Positions 8,130-16,783 of a stretch of 36,677 nucleotides of DNA are shown in pieces. Positions within the stretch are counted from its first letter, which is position 1, and each line of letters opens with the position of its first letter. Both the position numbers and the translations under genes were made by a program. Source of the DNA: Proteobacteria bacterium UBA1844. GTDB lineage: Bacteria; Pseudomonadota; Gammaproteobacteria; Steroidobacterales; Woeseiaceae. Below the pieces are notes generated by a model. The model was not told where the DNA came from. It saw only the letters and a list, made by a program, of their open reading frames with translations, and searched no databases. The stretch lies in contig DDIS01000055.1 in NCBI GenBank assembly GCA_002338615.1, positions 1 through 36,677 of the forward strand. The letters run 5' to 3'.

Positions 8130-9443
8130 ATGAAAATCAGTGTTTTTGGATTGGGGTACGTCGGCGCAGTTTCGGTGGGTTGTCTGTCCGACGATGGCCA
8201 TACTGTCATTGGCGTCGATCCCAACAATACGAAGGTCGATATGCTCAACCGCGGTCAGTCACCGATTGTTGAAGATGCCATAGGGTCGCTGCTGAAGGCT
8301 GGTCGTCAAGAAGGGCGAATCAGTGCTACCGACAATGCGCAATTGGCGGTTGACAGGTCGGACATTTCACTCGTCTGTGTCGGCACTCCCAGTCGGTCAA
8401 ATGGCAGCCTGGACTTGAAATATGTTGAGGCGGTTTGCACAGAGATTGGCACAGCGATAAAGGACAAACCGGCGCGGCATAATATTGTGATGCGCAGCAC
8501 GATGTTGCCTGGGTCGATGCGGGAGACAGTCATTCCAGTGCTGGAGGCGGTATCCGGGAAAAGTGCGGGGCGTGATTTCAGTATCAGCAACAACCCTGAG
8601 TTCCTACGCGAAGGTACAGCTGTTTTCGACTACCGCAACCCGCCAAAAACGGTGATTGGCGAGATTCAGCCAGGTGATGCGGATATGCTCGCAAGTATCT
8701 ATGCGCACCTCGACGCGCCTATGATTCGCACGAGTATAGAAACGGCCGAGATGGTCAAGTACGTAGATAACGTCTGGCACGCCCTGAAGGTTGGTTTTGC
8801 CAATGAAATAGGCAATATTGCCAAGCAACTTGGTATCGATGGCCAAGAGGTTATGGAGATTTTCTGCAAGGATGAAAAGCTCAATTTATCGTCTTATTAT
8901 CTGCGCCCCGGATTCGCATTTGGCGGGTCATGTTTGCCGAAAGACCTCAGGGCTTTGACGTACAAGGCCGCACGTATGGACATTGATGTACCAATTCTTA
9001 ACTCGATTCTGCCCAGCAACGTCGGCCAGATCGAGCGGGTGCTCGATACGATCCAACGCAGCGGTGCAAGGAAAATTGGCGTTTTAGGTTTTAGCTTCAA
9101 GTCCGGCACTGACGATCTGCGCGAGAGCCCGGTGGTTGAACTGATTGAAAGATTGATGGGCAAGGGTTTTGAACTGCTGATTTATGATCAGTACGTCAAT
9201 GTCGCAAAATTGATCGGCGCAAATCGGGATTACATTTTGAACGCGATTCCGCATATATCGCGGATCATGGTGGATGACGTGGCAGCTATTACCGACAACA
9301 GTGAATTGATCGTCATAGGCAACGGCTCCGCGGAGTTCGCCGATATACTTGAAAAGGTGACGGCCACACAACAGGTACTGGATTTGGTCGGTGTCGCAAA
9401 GCCAGCCCAAGCCGTCGCGAATTACAACGGTGTCGGCTGGTAG
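8130..9443 (+). CDS. algD: GDP-mannose 6-dehydrogenase (AlgD-like)
   Basis: A 437-residue member of the UDP-glucose/GDP-mannose dehydrogenase family, matching AlgD closely in length and sequence from memory. It has an N-terminal Rossmann GLGYVGAVSVGCL, VCVGTP, NNPEFLREGTA, the central NVWHALKVGFANEIGNIAK helix and the active-site GFAFGGSCLPKD loop with Cys268, the same residue number as in Pseudomonas AlgD. Late motifs GFSFKSGTDDLRESP and IYDQYV complete the C-terminal domain. Reaction: NAD-dependent four-electron oxidation of GDP-mannose to GDP-mannuronate. No alginate polymerase genes (alg8/alg44) accompany it, so the uronate is probably used by the local transferases in a heteropolymer rather than for alginate. 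Close relatives oxidise UDP sugars, so the GDP-mannose assignment is strong but not certain. Confidence 0.9.
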   Translation: MKISVFGLGYVGAVSVGCLSDDGHTVIGVDPNNTKVDMLNRGQSPIVEDAIGSLLKAGRQEGRISATDNAQLAVDRSDISLVCVGTPSRSNGSLDLKYVEAVCTEIGTAIKDKPARHNIVMRSTMLPGSMRETVIPVLEAVSGKSAGRDFSISNNPEFLREGTAVFDYRNPPKTVIGEIQPGDADMLASIYAHLDAPMIRTSIETAEMVKYVDNVWHALKVGFANEIGNIAKQLGIDGQEVMEIFCKDEKLNLSSYYLRPGFAFGGSCLPKDLRALTYKAARMDIDVPILNSILPSNVGQIERVLDTIQRSGARKIGVLGFSFKSGTDDLRESPVVELIERLMGKGFELLIYDQYVNVAKLIGANRDYILNAIPHISRIMVDDVAAITDNSELIVIGNGSAEFADILEKVTATQQVLDLVGVAKPAQAVANYNGVGW

Positions 9444-10299
9444 CCGGGCGAGCGACACTCCCCTTGCAACCCGGCAGGCGCTACAGCCAGAGTATGGTGT
9501 GATCGGAGAACTTGACAATGATCGCTGGGACCGGGCCATGCGCGTTTATCGCAAGGAGTCGGTGGTATTCTGGCAAAGATTCGCTCGTCCGCCGGTTTTC
9601 GACGGTCAGTCGGTTCTTGAAGTCGGTTGCGGACTCGGCGGCTTGTGTGTCGACATTGCCAACAGGGGCGCGGAAACTGTACTTGGCATCGATATTCGTC
9701 AGGATGACATCGAGTTTGCACGGCGCTTTAGAGACCGGGAGCTACCAACGCCCAGCGATCACATTCGCTTTTCTTGTGAGCCACTCTCCCGGTATCACGA
9801 GACACAATTCGACTACGTGGTTTCCAAAGACTCGTTCGAACATATTATCGATGTGGACGGTATGCTGGCCGAGATCCGCCGAGTGCTAAAACCCGGTGGC
9901 TGGGTGTATATTGGCTTCAGCCCTCTCTATCACAGTCCCTATGGCGACCATGATCGGCGGCGCACAGCGTTCGCCAACCTGGGTGTTGCCGGGAAACTCC
10001 TCGCTGCGTTGCCCTGGGGCCACCTGTTGATGGAAAAGCAGATTCTCAGGCGCCACAGCAAGATGCGTAGAGAGCCGGTTACTTCCATGCACGATCTGAA
10101 CCTGAATAAACTTAAAGTTGGCGAGTTTCGCAAGAAAATTCAGGCGGCAGGTCTTGCAGCAGAATCTTTCCTGGTAAATCAGGGGAACAATAAGGTAGGG
10201 AAAGTATTGTCCGCGTTACGTGCTTTGCCAGGTCTCGAAGACTACTGCACGTACAACGTGTACTGCATATTGCGACACGCAGGCGAGATCACGGAGTAA
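9391..10299 (+). CDS. Class I SAM-dependent methyltransferase
   Basis: A 302-residue protein with the class I methyltransferase fold: motif I VLEVGCGLGGLCVDIA near residue 75, the acidic end of strand 2 in VLGIDI, FDYVVSKDSFEHI (motif around strand 4) and RRVLKPGGWVYIGF (strand 5). It probably methylates a sugar hydroxyl or carboxyl of the glycan or its precursors; target unknown. The GTG start at 9391 makes a 53-base overlap with algD. A second GTG at 9430 would cut this to 14 bases and loses only unconserved residues. Neither has a good ribosome binding site, so the start is unresolved. It ends 16 bases before the convergent asparagine-synthetase-like gene. Confidence 0.85.
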   Translation: MSQSQPKPSRITTVSAGSRASDTPLATRQALQPEYGVIGELDNDRWDRAMRVYRKESVVFWQRFARPPVFDGQSVLEVGCGLGGLCVDIANRGAETVLGIDIRQDDIEFARRFRDRELPTPSDHIRFSCEPLSRYHETQFDYVVSKDSFEHIIDVDGMLAEIRRVLKPGGWVYIGFSPLYHSPYGDHDRRRTAFANLGVAGKLLAALPWGHLLMEKQILRRHSKMRREPVTSMHDLNLNKLKVGEFRKKIQAAGLAAESFLVNQGNNKVGKVLSALRALPGLEDYCTYNVYCILRHAGEITE

Positions 10300-10315
10300 T
10301 CCTCACCAACAATTG

Positions 10316-12229
10316 TCACGACCGATCTCGCAACACTCGTTGCGCAGTGTACCCCGGTTGAGCGTTCTCGGGACATGCGAGGGTCTTACTATAGACAAAC
10401 ATTGGTAGAGCGGCGGCAAAGGTGCCAACAAGGCCTAGCAGGCCGCCGTTGTCTCTTTGCAGCGTGTAGTGTTCCTGCAATAAAGCGCGCAAGGCCACCT
10501 TGTCAAACACCGCCGGGTCGCAGAATTCGGAATCTATAAAATTTTGCAAACGCGTACGAAACGCCGGGTTTAACAACAACATATCGGACTTCGTTTCGCT
10601 GGAACGAAGATAGGGTACTCGATGCGCACCGAGAATTTGCGGAAACCCTGCCTTTGACCAAAGACGCTGGCCCAGGTTGGCAAGGTAGTCAATCCGGTTC
10701 GCGCCAACACCAGGCTTCAACAAATGCAGAGTATTGCTGTTCGGCACATCACGAATTTCCGGCCCCATTTGATAAATCAGGGATTTGTACAGTACCTGGC
10801 CGATCCGGAAGCGCAGCGGAATCCTGGTAACAAACTGAATAATATTGCGGTCATAGAATGGACTAACGCGCTGCAGGATATGGCTGTCGGCAGGCGCCGC
10901 GGCCATTGTCATCCGGGTCTGGCGATGGTTCAGGTCCCATAGCTGATGAGTATCCACATTGCGCTCTTGCCGGAGCGGCGTATAGGAGTCGATAAATTCT
11001 GACCGCACCGACGGAAGGTAGGTTTCCAGAAAGTCTTGTGTGAACACGGCCCGCAAGCGCTGCGCATTACTGGTCACGTACCAGTTGTAAACCCTCTGTG
11101 CGAATGCATCGAGAGACATTGGTACAAGCATCCTTGGATCGATATGGGATCCGGAGCAGACATCTCCCAGATAACCACCCGCAAGAAAGTCACCATGAGA
11201 CTTGATCGCTTCATGGTTCAGCAATGTGGGCCCATTGAATATCGTGGCCTCACCCTCGGTGCGCCAGGCAATAGCATCGAGTGCTTTGGATGGATTGCAA
11301 ATAACCGGGTCCTCGGTCATGTGTTCGAAACCCAGCTGTGTGGCTATTCGACGGCCAAGTACAAGTTCATCGGACCCCTCAACACCACGGGTACGTGCCC
11401 AGAGTGGACGCTTCTGTTTGTCAATTGAGAGTGCGATGGTGCGGCTGTCGAGGCCCGCACTCAGGCTGATCGCTACTTTACGGTTGTCACCCAGGCGTTT
11501 GGTCGTTGCCGTTTGCAATAAATCGGCCCATTCCTCCAACAGCATGCGCGGAGATTTCGAGCCGAACGGCTCCCCGAATTCTACGGTGACTGAGCGTCGA
11601 ATCTGCAACTTGCCATTACGATACTCAAGTATACCGCCAGGAGGTAAGCGTTTGATATCCTTTATGAAAGTGCGATCACCCACATAATGGCGGTGGTGAA
11701 AAATCTGTAGTAGCCCCACGGGATCGAGGTCGACAGAGCCGGTTGCGGCTGCCAACAACGACTTCTTCTCACTGCCGAAGTGCAGGCCTCTCGCGTCCTG
11801 CTTGTAGTACATAGGCTGCGTTGAGAGATGATCCGCAAACAGCAATAGCGACTGTGCATTGGAGTCGTAAACTACAATGTTGTATTCACCGTTGAGATTG
11901 TCGGCGAGTCGGCCGCCGCTGGCGAGGAACATGGCGCCGAGTTTTGCAACGGTCTCTCTGGTCGACAAGCGAATGTCATTTCCCACGCCGAAGTCGAAAA
12001 CCTCGCCTTCGAGAAACAAATGGCAGCCATTACCGATTGCCGTCTGTTGCGTGCGACTATCCTCATCCAGCAGACCAGTACGCAGCAAATGAATGACGGC
12101 GTGCCGATCGGTCAGGCAAGTTTTGACATAAGTCGCGTTATCGAGCGCATGAACGCGGTCATAAACGGCAGCAAGTTTTTCAGGTTCCGCAATTGGTTCG
12201 CGAGAAATGAACCCTGAAATCCCCGGCAT
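10316..12229 (-). CDS. Asparagine-synthetase-like protein lacking the N-terminal cysteine
   Basis: A 637-residue homologue of class II glutamine-hydrolysing asparagine synthetases. The start at 12229 is set by a GGAG nine bases upstream and gives MPGISGF, where canonical enzymes have MCGI: the nucleophilic Cys of the glutaminase domain is Pro. The RGPD segment is also missing, and FNGEIYNF is changed to FLEGEVFDFG. The synthetase half keeps the ATP-pyrophosphatase loop as SLSAGLDSRT (near residues 256-264). It may therefore use free ammonia or a different nucleophile, or make a non-amide product; such homologues are common in antibiotic and polysaccharide clusters. It lies alone on the minus strand between plus-strand genes. 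A longer frame to 12313 has no support. The biochemical role is unknown; amidation of a uronic acid carboxyl is one guess given the adjacent GDP-mannuronate gene. Confidence 0.8.
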   Translation of the reverse strand: MPGISGFISREPIAEPEKLAAVYDRVHALDNATYVKTCLTDRHAVIHLLRTGLLDEDSRTQQTAIGNGCHLFLEGEVFDFGVGNDIRLSTRETVAKLGAMFLASGGRLADNLNGEYNIVVYDSNAQSLLLFADHLSTQPMYYKQDARGLHFGSEKKSLLAAATGSVDLDPVGLLQIFHHRHYVGDRTFIKDIKRLPPGGILEYRNGKLQIRRSVTVEFGEPFGSKSPRMLLEEWADLLQTATTKRLGDNRKVAISLSAGLDSRTIALSIDKQKRPLWARTRGVEGSDELVLGRRIATQLGFEHMTEDPVICNPSKALDAIAWRTEGEATIFNGPTLLNHEAIKSHGDFLAGGYLGDVCSGSHIDPRMLVPMSLDAFAQRVYNWYVTSNAQRLRAVFTQDFLETYLPSVRSEFIDSYTPLRQERNVDTHQLWDLNHRQTRMTMAAAPADSHILQRVSPFYDRNIIQFVTRIPLRFRIGQVLYKSLIYQMGPEIRDVPNSNTLHLLKPGVGANRIDYLANLGQRLWSKAGFPQILGAHRVPYLRSSETKSDMLLLNPAFRTRLQNFIDSEFCDPAVFDKVALRALLQEHYTLQRDNGGLLGLVGTFAAALPMFVYSKTLACPENAQPGYTAQRVLRDRS

Positions 12230-12335
12230 ACTTTGTGCTCCGTAAAAGTAGAGAAACGCCGAGGGCAACACGAATATCGGATCGGTAGCCCCTGGCGAAG
12301 GCGAGTCTAACACCTATTTCGGACACGGCATCTGG

Positions 12336-12341
12336 TATGAT
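12336..12341 (+). promoter_or_regulatory. Possible -10 box for sulfotransferase gene
   Basis: TATGAT lies 36 bases before the ATG at 12378 in the 148-base divergent gap. No convincing -35 hexamer is present 16-18 bases upstream. Weak call. Confidence 0.25.
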
Positions 12342-12377
12342 CGTGGTTTTGTTATCACGGAAATAGATGATCCCTCC

Positions 12378-13079
12378 ATGTTCAAGCCACGCAAGCGAAT
12401 CAGGAAGTTATTTGCAAGACTATCGACGATTCCCTATCGTCTGAGGAAGGGGTCACAAGAGCATAAGCATCATTTCATTCATATCCCGAAAAATGCTGGC
12501 AGCACGATAAGGGAGGCACTCCGATGGCGTAGCGATGTCTCTTTAAGTGAGCCCAAACACCATCGATACATCGATATTGCCGACGTCGTCGGCCGCGACC
12601 TGAGCTACTTCGCCGTAATAAGAAACCCGTGGAGCCGCACAGCATCACGTTATCGATACGGGATTCAGAATTCCAGACGCTGGCCCGAGGATGATGCAAG
12701 GCGCCTCTATATTCAAAATGTGAGTTTCGCACAGTACGTCAAAGACCAGAAGATTATTGACATACCTGCGTTTCCCGGTAAACCCTGGATGGGGCCGCTT
12801 AGTTCATGGTTCAACCAACTGGACTGGGTTCGAAACGAAGACGGTAAAGTTGTGTGCAACTGCCTGCGTTTTGAACATTTAAACAGCGATGTTAATGCCT
12901 ATTTCAAATCGATGCTGTTACTGCCGAAAGAAAATGTTACCGCAACGCAGAACGACTATCGTGAATTGTATGACGACGAATTGATCCAAATCGTAGCCGA
13001 GTGCTTCCGGGAAGATATAGAGTATTTCGGCTTTGACTTCGAAGGGACCGCGACGCGAAACGTATTTGTCGCGGGCTGA
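12378..13079 (+). CDS. Sulfotransferase family 2 protein (second of three)
   Basis: A 233-residue protein of the carbohydrate sulfotransferase type related to chondroitin/heparan 2-O-sulfotransferases (Sulfotransfer_2-like). The 5'-phosphosulfate loop is HFIHIPKNAGSTIREAL near residue 32 with the HIPKNAGST signature of this subfamily, and the 3'-phosphate element is FAVIRNPWSRTASRYRY near residue 78. No signal peptide, so cytosolic in a bacterium. It would transfer sulfate from PAPS to a sugar hydroxyl. It is followed after 32 bases by a third sulfotransferase, suggesting a two-gene unit. The ATG at 12378 has only a poor ribosome binding site. It differs clearly from the neighbouring sulfotransferases, which suggests a different acceptor position. 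Confidence 0.85.
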   Translation: MFKPRKRIRKLFARLSTIPYRLRKGSQEHKHHFIHIPKNAGSTIREALRWRSDVSLSEPKHHRYIDIADVVGRDLSYFAVIRNPWSRTASRYRYGIQNSRRWPEDDARRLYIQNVSFAQYVKDQKIIDIPAFPGKPWMGPLSSWFNQLDWVRNEDGKVVCNCLRFEHLNSDVNAYFKSMLLLPKENVTATQNDYRELYDDELIQIVAECFREDIEYFGFDFEGTATRNVFVAG

Positions 13080-13111
13080 TCCGGCACTCACGTAACATTG
13101 AAACAGCAGAT

Positions 13112-14104
13112 ATGCAGTCTGACGAGAAATCCGTTCTAATATTCGGATCGGGGCGAAGCGGCACCACCTGGGTGCAGGACGCGCTTGCCGAGGCAAACGA
13201 GTATGGCACGGTATTTGAGCCTTTACATCCGCGCTGTGTACGGGGTGCGGAAGAATTTGCAAACCTCTATATACCGCGCGAATCACGTAATGAGCGTCTG
13301 TCAGAGTTTCTCCAGCCGTGGTTGAGCGGGGCGAAACACAGCGTATGGACTAGTGAACGAGTGCATCCAGACCTGCTGTTTCCCAGGTTCGCGGATCTTA
13401 ACAGCGTGCGGAGCATCCGCGACACGAGAAAGATATACGCAAAGCTGGTGCGAAGGTGGTGGCGCAACCGGAGCCGGCGGGGGCGGCCGCTCGTTATAAA
13501 GCTGATACGCGGCAACCTGATGGCAGAGTGGATGAGCGATACGTTCGGCCTTGCGTCGGCACTGGTCGTTCGACATCCGTGCGCTGTTCTGTCGTCCGTC
13601 GCGCGCCGTCATGGTAAAGACTGGGAGCCAGCAGCCTTACGCAATCTGCTCAACAGGTATGTACAGCAGCCATTGCTTGCCAACAAAATTCTCGATTCCG
13701 GTCGGATTCCCGTCCAGAAATATCGCAGCCTTGCGAGTGTACAAACCGCGATCTGGTGTATCGAAAATGCCAGGCAACTCTCGAGTGCGGGCAATTCCGG
13801 CGTACACGTTGTTTACTATGAGCAATTGCTTGCCGAACCCGTATCGACCTGGTCGATGCTTACCGACGCGTTGGGATTGCGAGAGACCCCCGGCAAGGAT
13901 TTGTTACTGAGGCCTTCACAACAAGCCAGCATAGGTACCGGCGCAGAAGTAAATTCGGACAAGCAACTTACGGATTGGCAGACTCAACTTGGCGGTGAGG
14001 AGTTGGAGGAAGTTTCCTGTGTGCTTAGTGCCTTTGGCGTAGATACCTACTCGGTAGATTCACCGATGCCACAAACAAGAGCAGAACCGGTAGTTACACC
14101 GTAA
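13112..14104 (+). CDS. PAPS-dependent sulfotransferase family protein (third of three)
   Basis: A 330-residue protein with the phosphosulfate loop VLIFGSGRSGTTWVQDAL at residues 7-24 and a 3'-phosphate element ALVVRHPCAVLSSVARRH near residue 150. This RSGTTW form is typical of Sulfotransfer_1/3-type enzymes and differs from both other sulfotransferases in the window. No signal peptide or membrane segment. It lies 32 bases after the family-2 sulfotransferase on the same strand and converges with the export-core operon, whose last stop is at 14174. The function as a sulfotransferase is well supported by motifs; the acceptor is not known. Confidence 0.82.
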   Translation: MQSDEKSVLIFGSGRSGTTWVQDALAEANEYGTVFEPLHPRCVRGAEEFANLYIPRESRNERLSEFLQPWLSGAKHSVWTSERVHPDLLFPRFADLNSVRSIRDTRKIYAKLVRRWWRNRSRRGRPLVIKLIRGNLMAEWMSDTFGLASALVVRHPCAVLSSVARRHGKDWEPAALRNLLNRYVQQPLLANKILDSGRIPVQKYRSLASVQTAIWCIENARQLSSAGNSGVHVVYYEQLLAEPVSTWSMLTDALGLRETPGKDLLLRPSQQASIGTGAEVNSDKQLTDWQTQLGGEELEEVSCVLSAFGVDTYSVDSPMPQTRAEPVVTP

Positions 14105-14173
14105 TCGGTTGCGCCTGGCGTCCACGCGAAGTTGTACAAGTTATAGTGTAACCAGCGGCCCTGTTATTACCAC

Positions 14174-15022
14174 TTAATAGTAAGCCGGCGATTTGTCGTC
14201 GGACTTGTTCAAAATCACGCCGATCACGTGCAGATCCTCAAGCATACCCTGTGCCTGTTGCAGGTCGGAGCGCCGGGTTTCGCATTCGGCAACGATAAAC
14301 AGCAATGCGTCGATATTTGGCGAAAAGGCAAGCAGGTCGTCGGCGTCGAGCATGGGCGGAAAGTCGAATATTACCGTACAACCTTGTGTATCGGCCGAGA
14401 GCAGGCGTACCAGGTCCATCATCCGGGGCGAGGACAGCAGTTCTGATGAGTTCTCATGGGCTGTTATTGCCGGAATAATCAGTAAACGCTCGATCGATGT
14501 CTTGACTACGACATCTTCAATTTCGATATCGTTCAAGAGGTAGTCGGACAAGTCGTACTGCGGTTCGATATCCAGGTAGCGCGCAATACTGGGGCGGCGC
14601 AGGTCTAGGTCAACCAGGATCACGTTCTGGTTTGGTTCGCGCGCAATGCTGATCGCTGTATTGATAGCGGTCAACGACTTGCCAGCGCCGGCACGTGCAG
14701 AGGTAATGCCCAACTTGCTCCAGCGGTTGGCACGCATGCGCTGCAGCAAGCGGGTGCGGAGCATTTTGTAGGCTGATTTCACAACCAGCGGCTGTTGATC
14801 CGTAACTACGCGGTTTCGTTGCAGTGTGACTGGATCCAGCTCATGAACCGAGGCATAGCGCCACAATTCGTCAAATATCGCTGTGCCTCTGGATTCCGCA
14901 ACAGGCGCTGGCCGGGTGCTCAACAGATTTCGCCGCCCAGCCGCGTCCGGCGCCGACGGGTTGCCGGAGACCTTCAGGTGAGAGGCTTTAGCTCGCCTCA
15001 ATGCATCCTCAATTCGACCCAT
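14174..15022 (-). CDS. CpsD/CapB-type tyrosine autokinase-like protein
   Basis: A 282-residue P-loop protein. Walker A is ITSARAGAGKSLTAIN (near 106-121), Walker A' is VILVDLDLRRPS (134-145), and a CTVIFDFPPM strand serves as Walker B, the BY-kinase arrangement. The N-terminus MGRIEDALRRA matches the short helix that opens autokinases paired with Wzz-like proteins in exosortase-associated (XrtA/PEP-CTERM) clusters; this fixes the start at the ATG at 15022 rather than the TTG at 15046. The C-terminus ends SPAYY, giving only two tyrosines where classical BY-kinases have a cluster. It would bind the cytoplasmic end of the Wzz-like partner, 16 bases upstream, and control polymer length and export. 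Kinase activity is inferred from family only. Confidence 0.85.
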   Translation of the reverse strand: MGRIEDALRRAKASHLKVSGNPSAPDAAGRRNLLSTRPAPVAESRGTAIFDELWRYASVHELDPVTLQRNRVVTDQQPLVVKSAYKMLRTRLLQRMRANRWSKLGITSARAGAGKSLTAINTAISIAREPNQNVILVDLDLRRPSIARYLDIEPQYDLSDYLLNDIEIEDVVVKTSIERLLIIPAITAHENSSELLSSPRMMDLVRLLSADTQGCTVIFDFPPMLDADDLLAFSPNIDALLFIVAECETRRSDLQQAQGMLEDLHVIGVILNKSDDKSPAYY

Positions 15023-15038
15023 CTTAAGATATATCCAT

Positions 15039-16739
15039 CTATCCAACGAAAAGTGTAATCAGGTAGGCAACGATGCCTGCACCTGCGACTGTGGCTCCCA
15101 TGGAGACGTTTGCGAGAACGCGCTTGCGGGCCTCGGATTGCGTTTCAAGGTACGGGATAACGGCCAGAGGTGGTGAGTCAATCAGTCGCAAGACATCGCG
15201 CGTACTCTTCACCGTATCGTCCAATGTATCCAGAATCATGGCCAGCACGACGCCCACCCCACAAGCGAGCACGAAGGCGAGCAAACTGATCGCGGTACGG
15301 TTCGGTTTGTAAGGTTCCGCCGGCACCCGAGCAGGCTCAATAATCGTGAAACGATCGCCACTGCCTTGTGATTCAAGTTTTTGCGCTCTTTCCGCGCTGT
15401 CCAATTTGGCATGCGCGTCATTCAGGTTAGCAACCGCTGCTTCATTAGCACGGCTGAGGCGCATGTACTCACGTTCAACTGTCGGTGATCTCGCAACCGT
15501 TGCTTCAAGATCAGCAAGTTTCTGCTCCAGTTCCTGTTTGCGCTGCTGCAGTGTTGCGACGTTTTTCTTCTCGGTGTCGATGCGCAATTGGAGTTGCTGG
15601 GCATAGGGGTCATTGGCGTACGGATTGGATGGACTGCTGCGCGCCGAGCGACTTGCTTCATCGAGCTCAGCTTCGAGCTTTTCCACGGTACGTCCCGCAC
15701 GTATAACATCCGGATGATCCGGCGAGTAACGCTGCAAGTTCGACGTATATTCCGCTTTAGCCTGTGCCAGCTGCGCAGCGATGGTGGCGACATCGTTGCC
15801 TTCGAGCCCCGTGGCACGGCTCAGAATATCAATTTCTTTTTGTACCTGGATCAGGTCAGGGTGCTCCGGGCTGTACACGGAGGCGAGCTGCATTTTTTTG
15901 AGCTGCAGGGCGGTCAGCTGTTCGGTCGGGTTAACCACTGTGTTACCGGAGCCGTCAACCACCGTTTGTGACGGGCCAAGGCGCGCCAACTGGCTGCCAA
16001 GCTCCAGTTGCTGATCGCGCGAAACTCGAATTTCCCGATCGAGCGCATCTATTTGTCGTTCCGTCCGCTCGATTGTCTGCAGGTTGTAGTTTACCAACTC
16101 GGGCAAATTGCCCAGGTTCTTCGATTTGAATTCTGCGAGTTCGACGCCAGTCCGCTCGACATCCCGTTCGTAGCGCTCGATACTGCTGCGTATGAATTCA
16201 AGCGTATCTTGCACCTGGCCGGTCCTGCTCTGCATGTTTTCGGACAGGAAGAGATCCGCGAGATCCGCGGATACATCGCGCGCCGTCTGGGCATTGCCGC
16301 TATCGAAAGAAAGGGTAAACGAGATGGTCGCCATCATTGGCCGCCCACTGCGCGGGTTCATGACGTCATATACCTCGGTTTCGAGCACGGTCTTGGCGCG
16401 CAGTTCCTCGACCGCAGCCTGCATCTCACCGGCCTTGGTCAAATTGGGATACAGGTTGTATTTGCGAATCAGGTCACTCAGATTGCTGGTGGACATAACC
16501 CGGGTACGGACTGCCTGTATTTGCTCATCGACGAATGTACTTATGGTCGATTGAACGACATCCTGCGGAATATCCTGTTGTTCGATCAAAAAGCGCGAGG
16601 TTGATTGATAGGTGGGCGGAATGGCATACGCTATGTAGATGCCAATCAGCGAAATGCTGACGATTGACGCCAGCAGAATTACCCGGCGTCGCTTTATCAG
16701 GCCGATGTAATCTTGTAGTGACTTAGCTTCGTATTCCAC
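15039..16739 (-). CDS. Wzz-family chain-length determinant protein
   Basis: A 566-residue inner-membrane protein. The cytoplasmic start SLQDYIGLIKRRR leads into a first membrane helix (about 20-40) and the Wzz domain with IPPTYQSTSRFLIE. A long periplasmic coiled-coil region fills about 170-450, with many Glu/Gln/Arg heptads and the phrase YMRLSRANEAAVANLNDAHA. A proline-rich EPARVPAEPYKPNR precedes the next membrane helix near 480-500, and a further hydrophobic segment closes the protein. This is the longer polysaccharide co-polymerase form seen in exosortase-linked clusters. It controls chain length with the downstream autokinase-like protein and couples to the outer-membrane exporter encoded 44 bases upstream. 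Confidence 0.9.
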   Translation of the reverse strand: MEYEAKSLQDYIGLIKRRRVILLASIVSISLIGIYIAYAIPPTYQSTSRFLIEQQDIPQDVVQSTISTFVDEQIQAVRTRVMSTSNLSDLIRKYNLYPNLTKAGEMQAAVEELRAKTVLETEVYDVMNPRSGRPMMATISFTLSFDSGNAQTARDVSADLADLFLSENMQSRTGQVQDTLEFIRSSIERYERDVERTGVELAEFKSKNLGNLPELVNYNLQTIERTERQIDALDREIRVSRDQQLELGSQLARLGPSQTVVDGSGNTVVNPTEQLTALQLKKMQLASVYSPEHPDLIQVQKEIDILSRATGLEGNDVATIAAQLAQAKAEYTSNLQRYSPDHPDVIRAGRTVEKLEAELDEASRSARSSPSNPYANDPYAQQLQLRIDTEKKNVATLQQRKQELEQKLADLEATVARSPTVEREYMRLSRANEAAVANLNDAHAKLDSAERAQKLESQGSGDRFTIIEPARVPAEPYKPNRTAISLLAFVLACGVGVVLAMILDTLDDTVKSTRDVLRLIDSPPLAVIPYLETQSEARKRVLANVSMGATVAGAGIVAYLITLFVG

Positions 16740-16783
16740 AATGCAATCCAGTATTCAGTTTGTCGGTCAGCTCAGGACGCGAC

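Noticed and set aside
8130..9443. Reading the locus as an alginate cluster because of algD
   Set aside because: No alg8, alg44, algE, algG or alginate acetylation genes are present; the transferase set fits a heteropolymer.
16008..16604. 198-residue open frame on the plus strand
   Set aside because: Antisense to the coiled-coil region of the Wzz-like gene, where long opposite-strand frames are expected.
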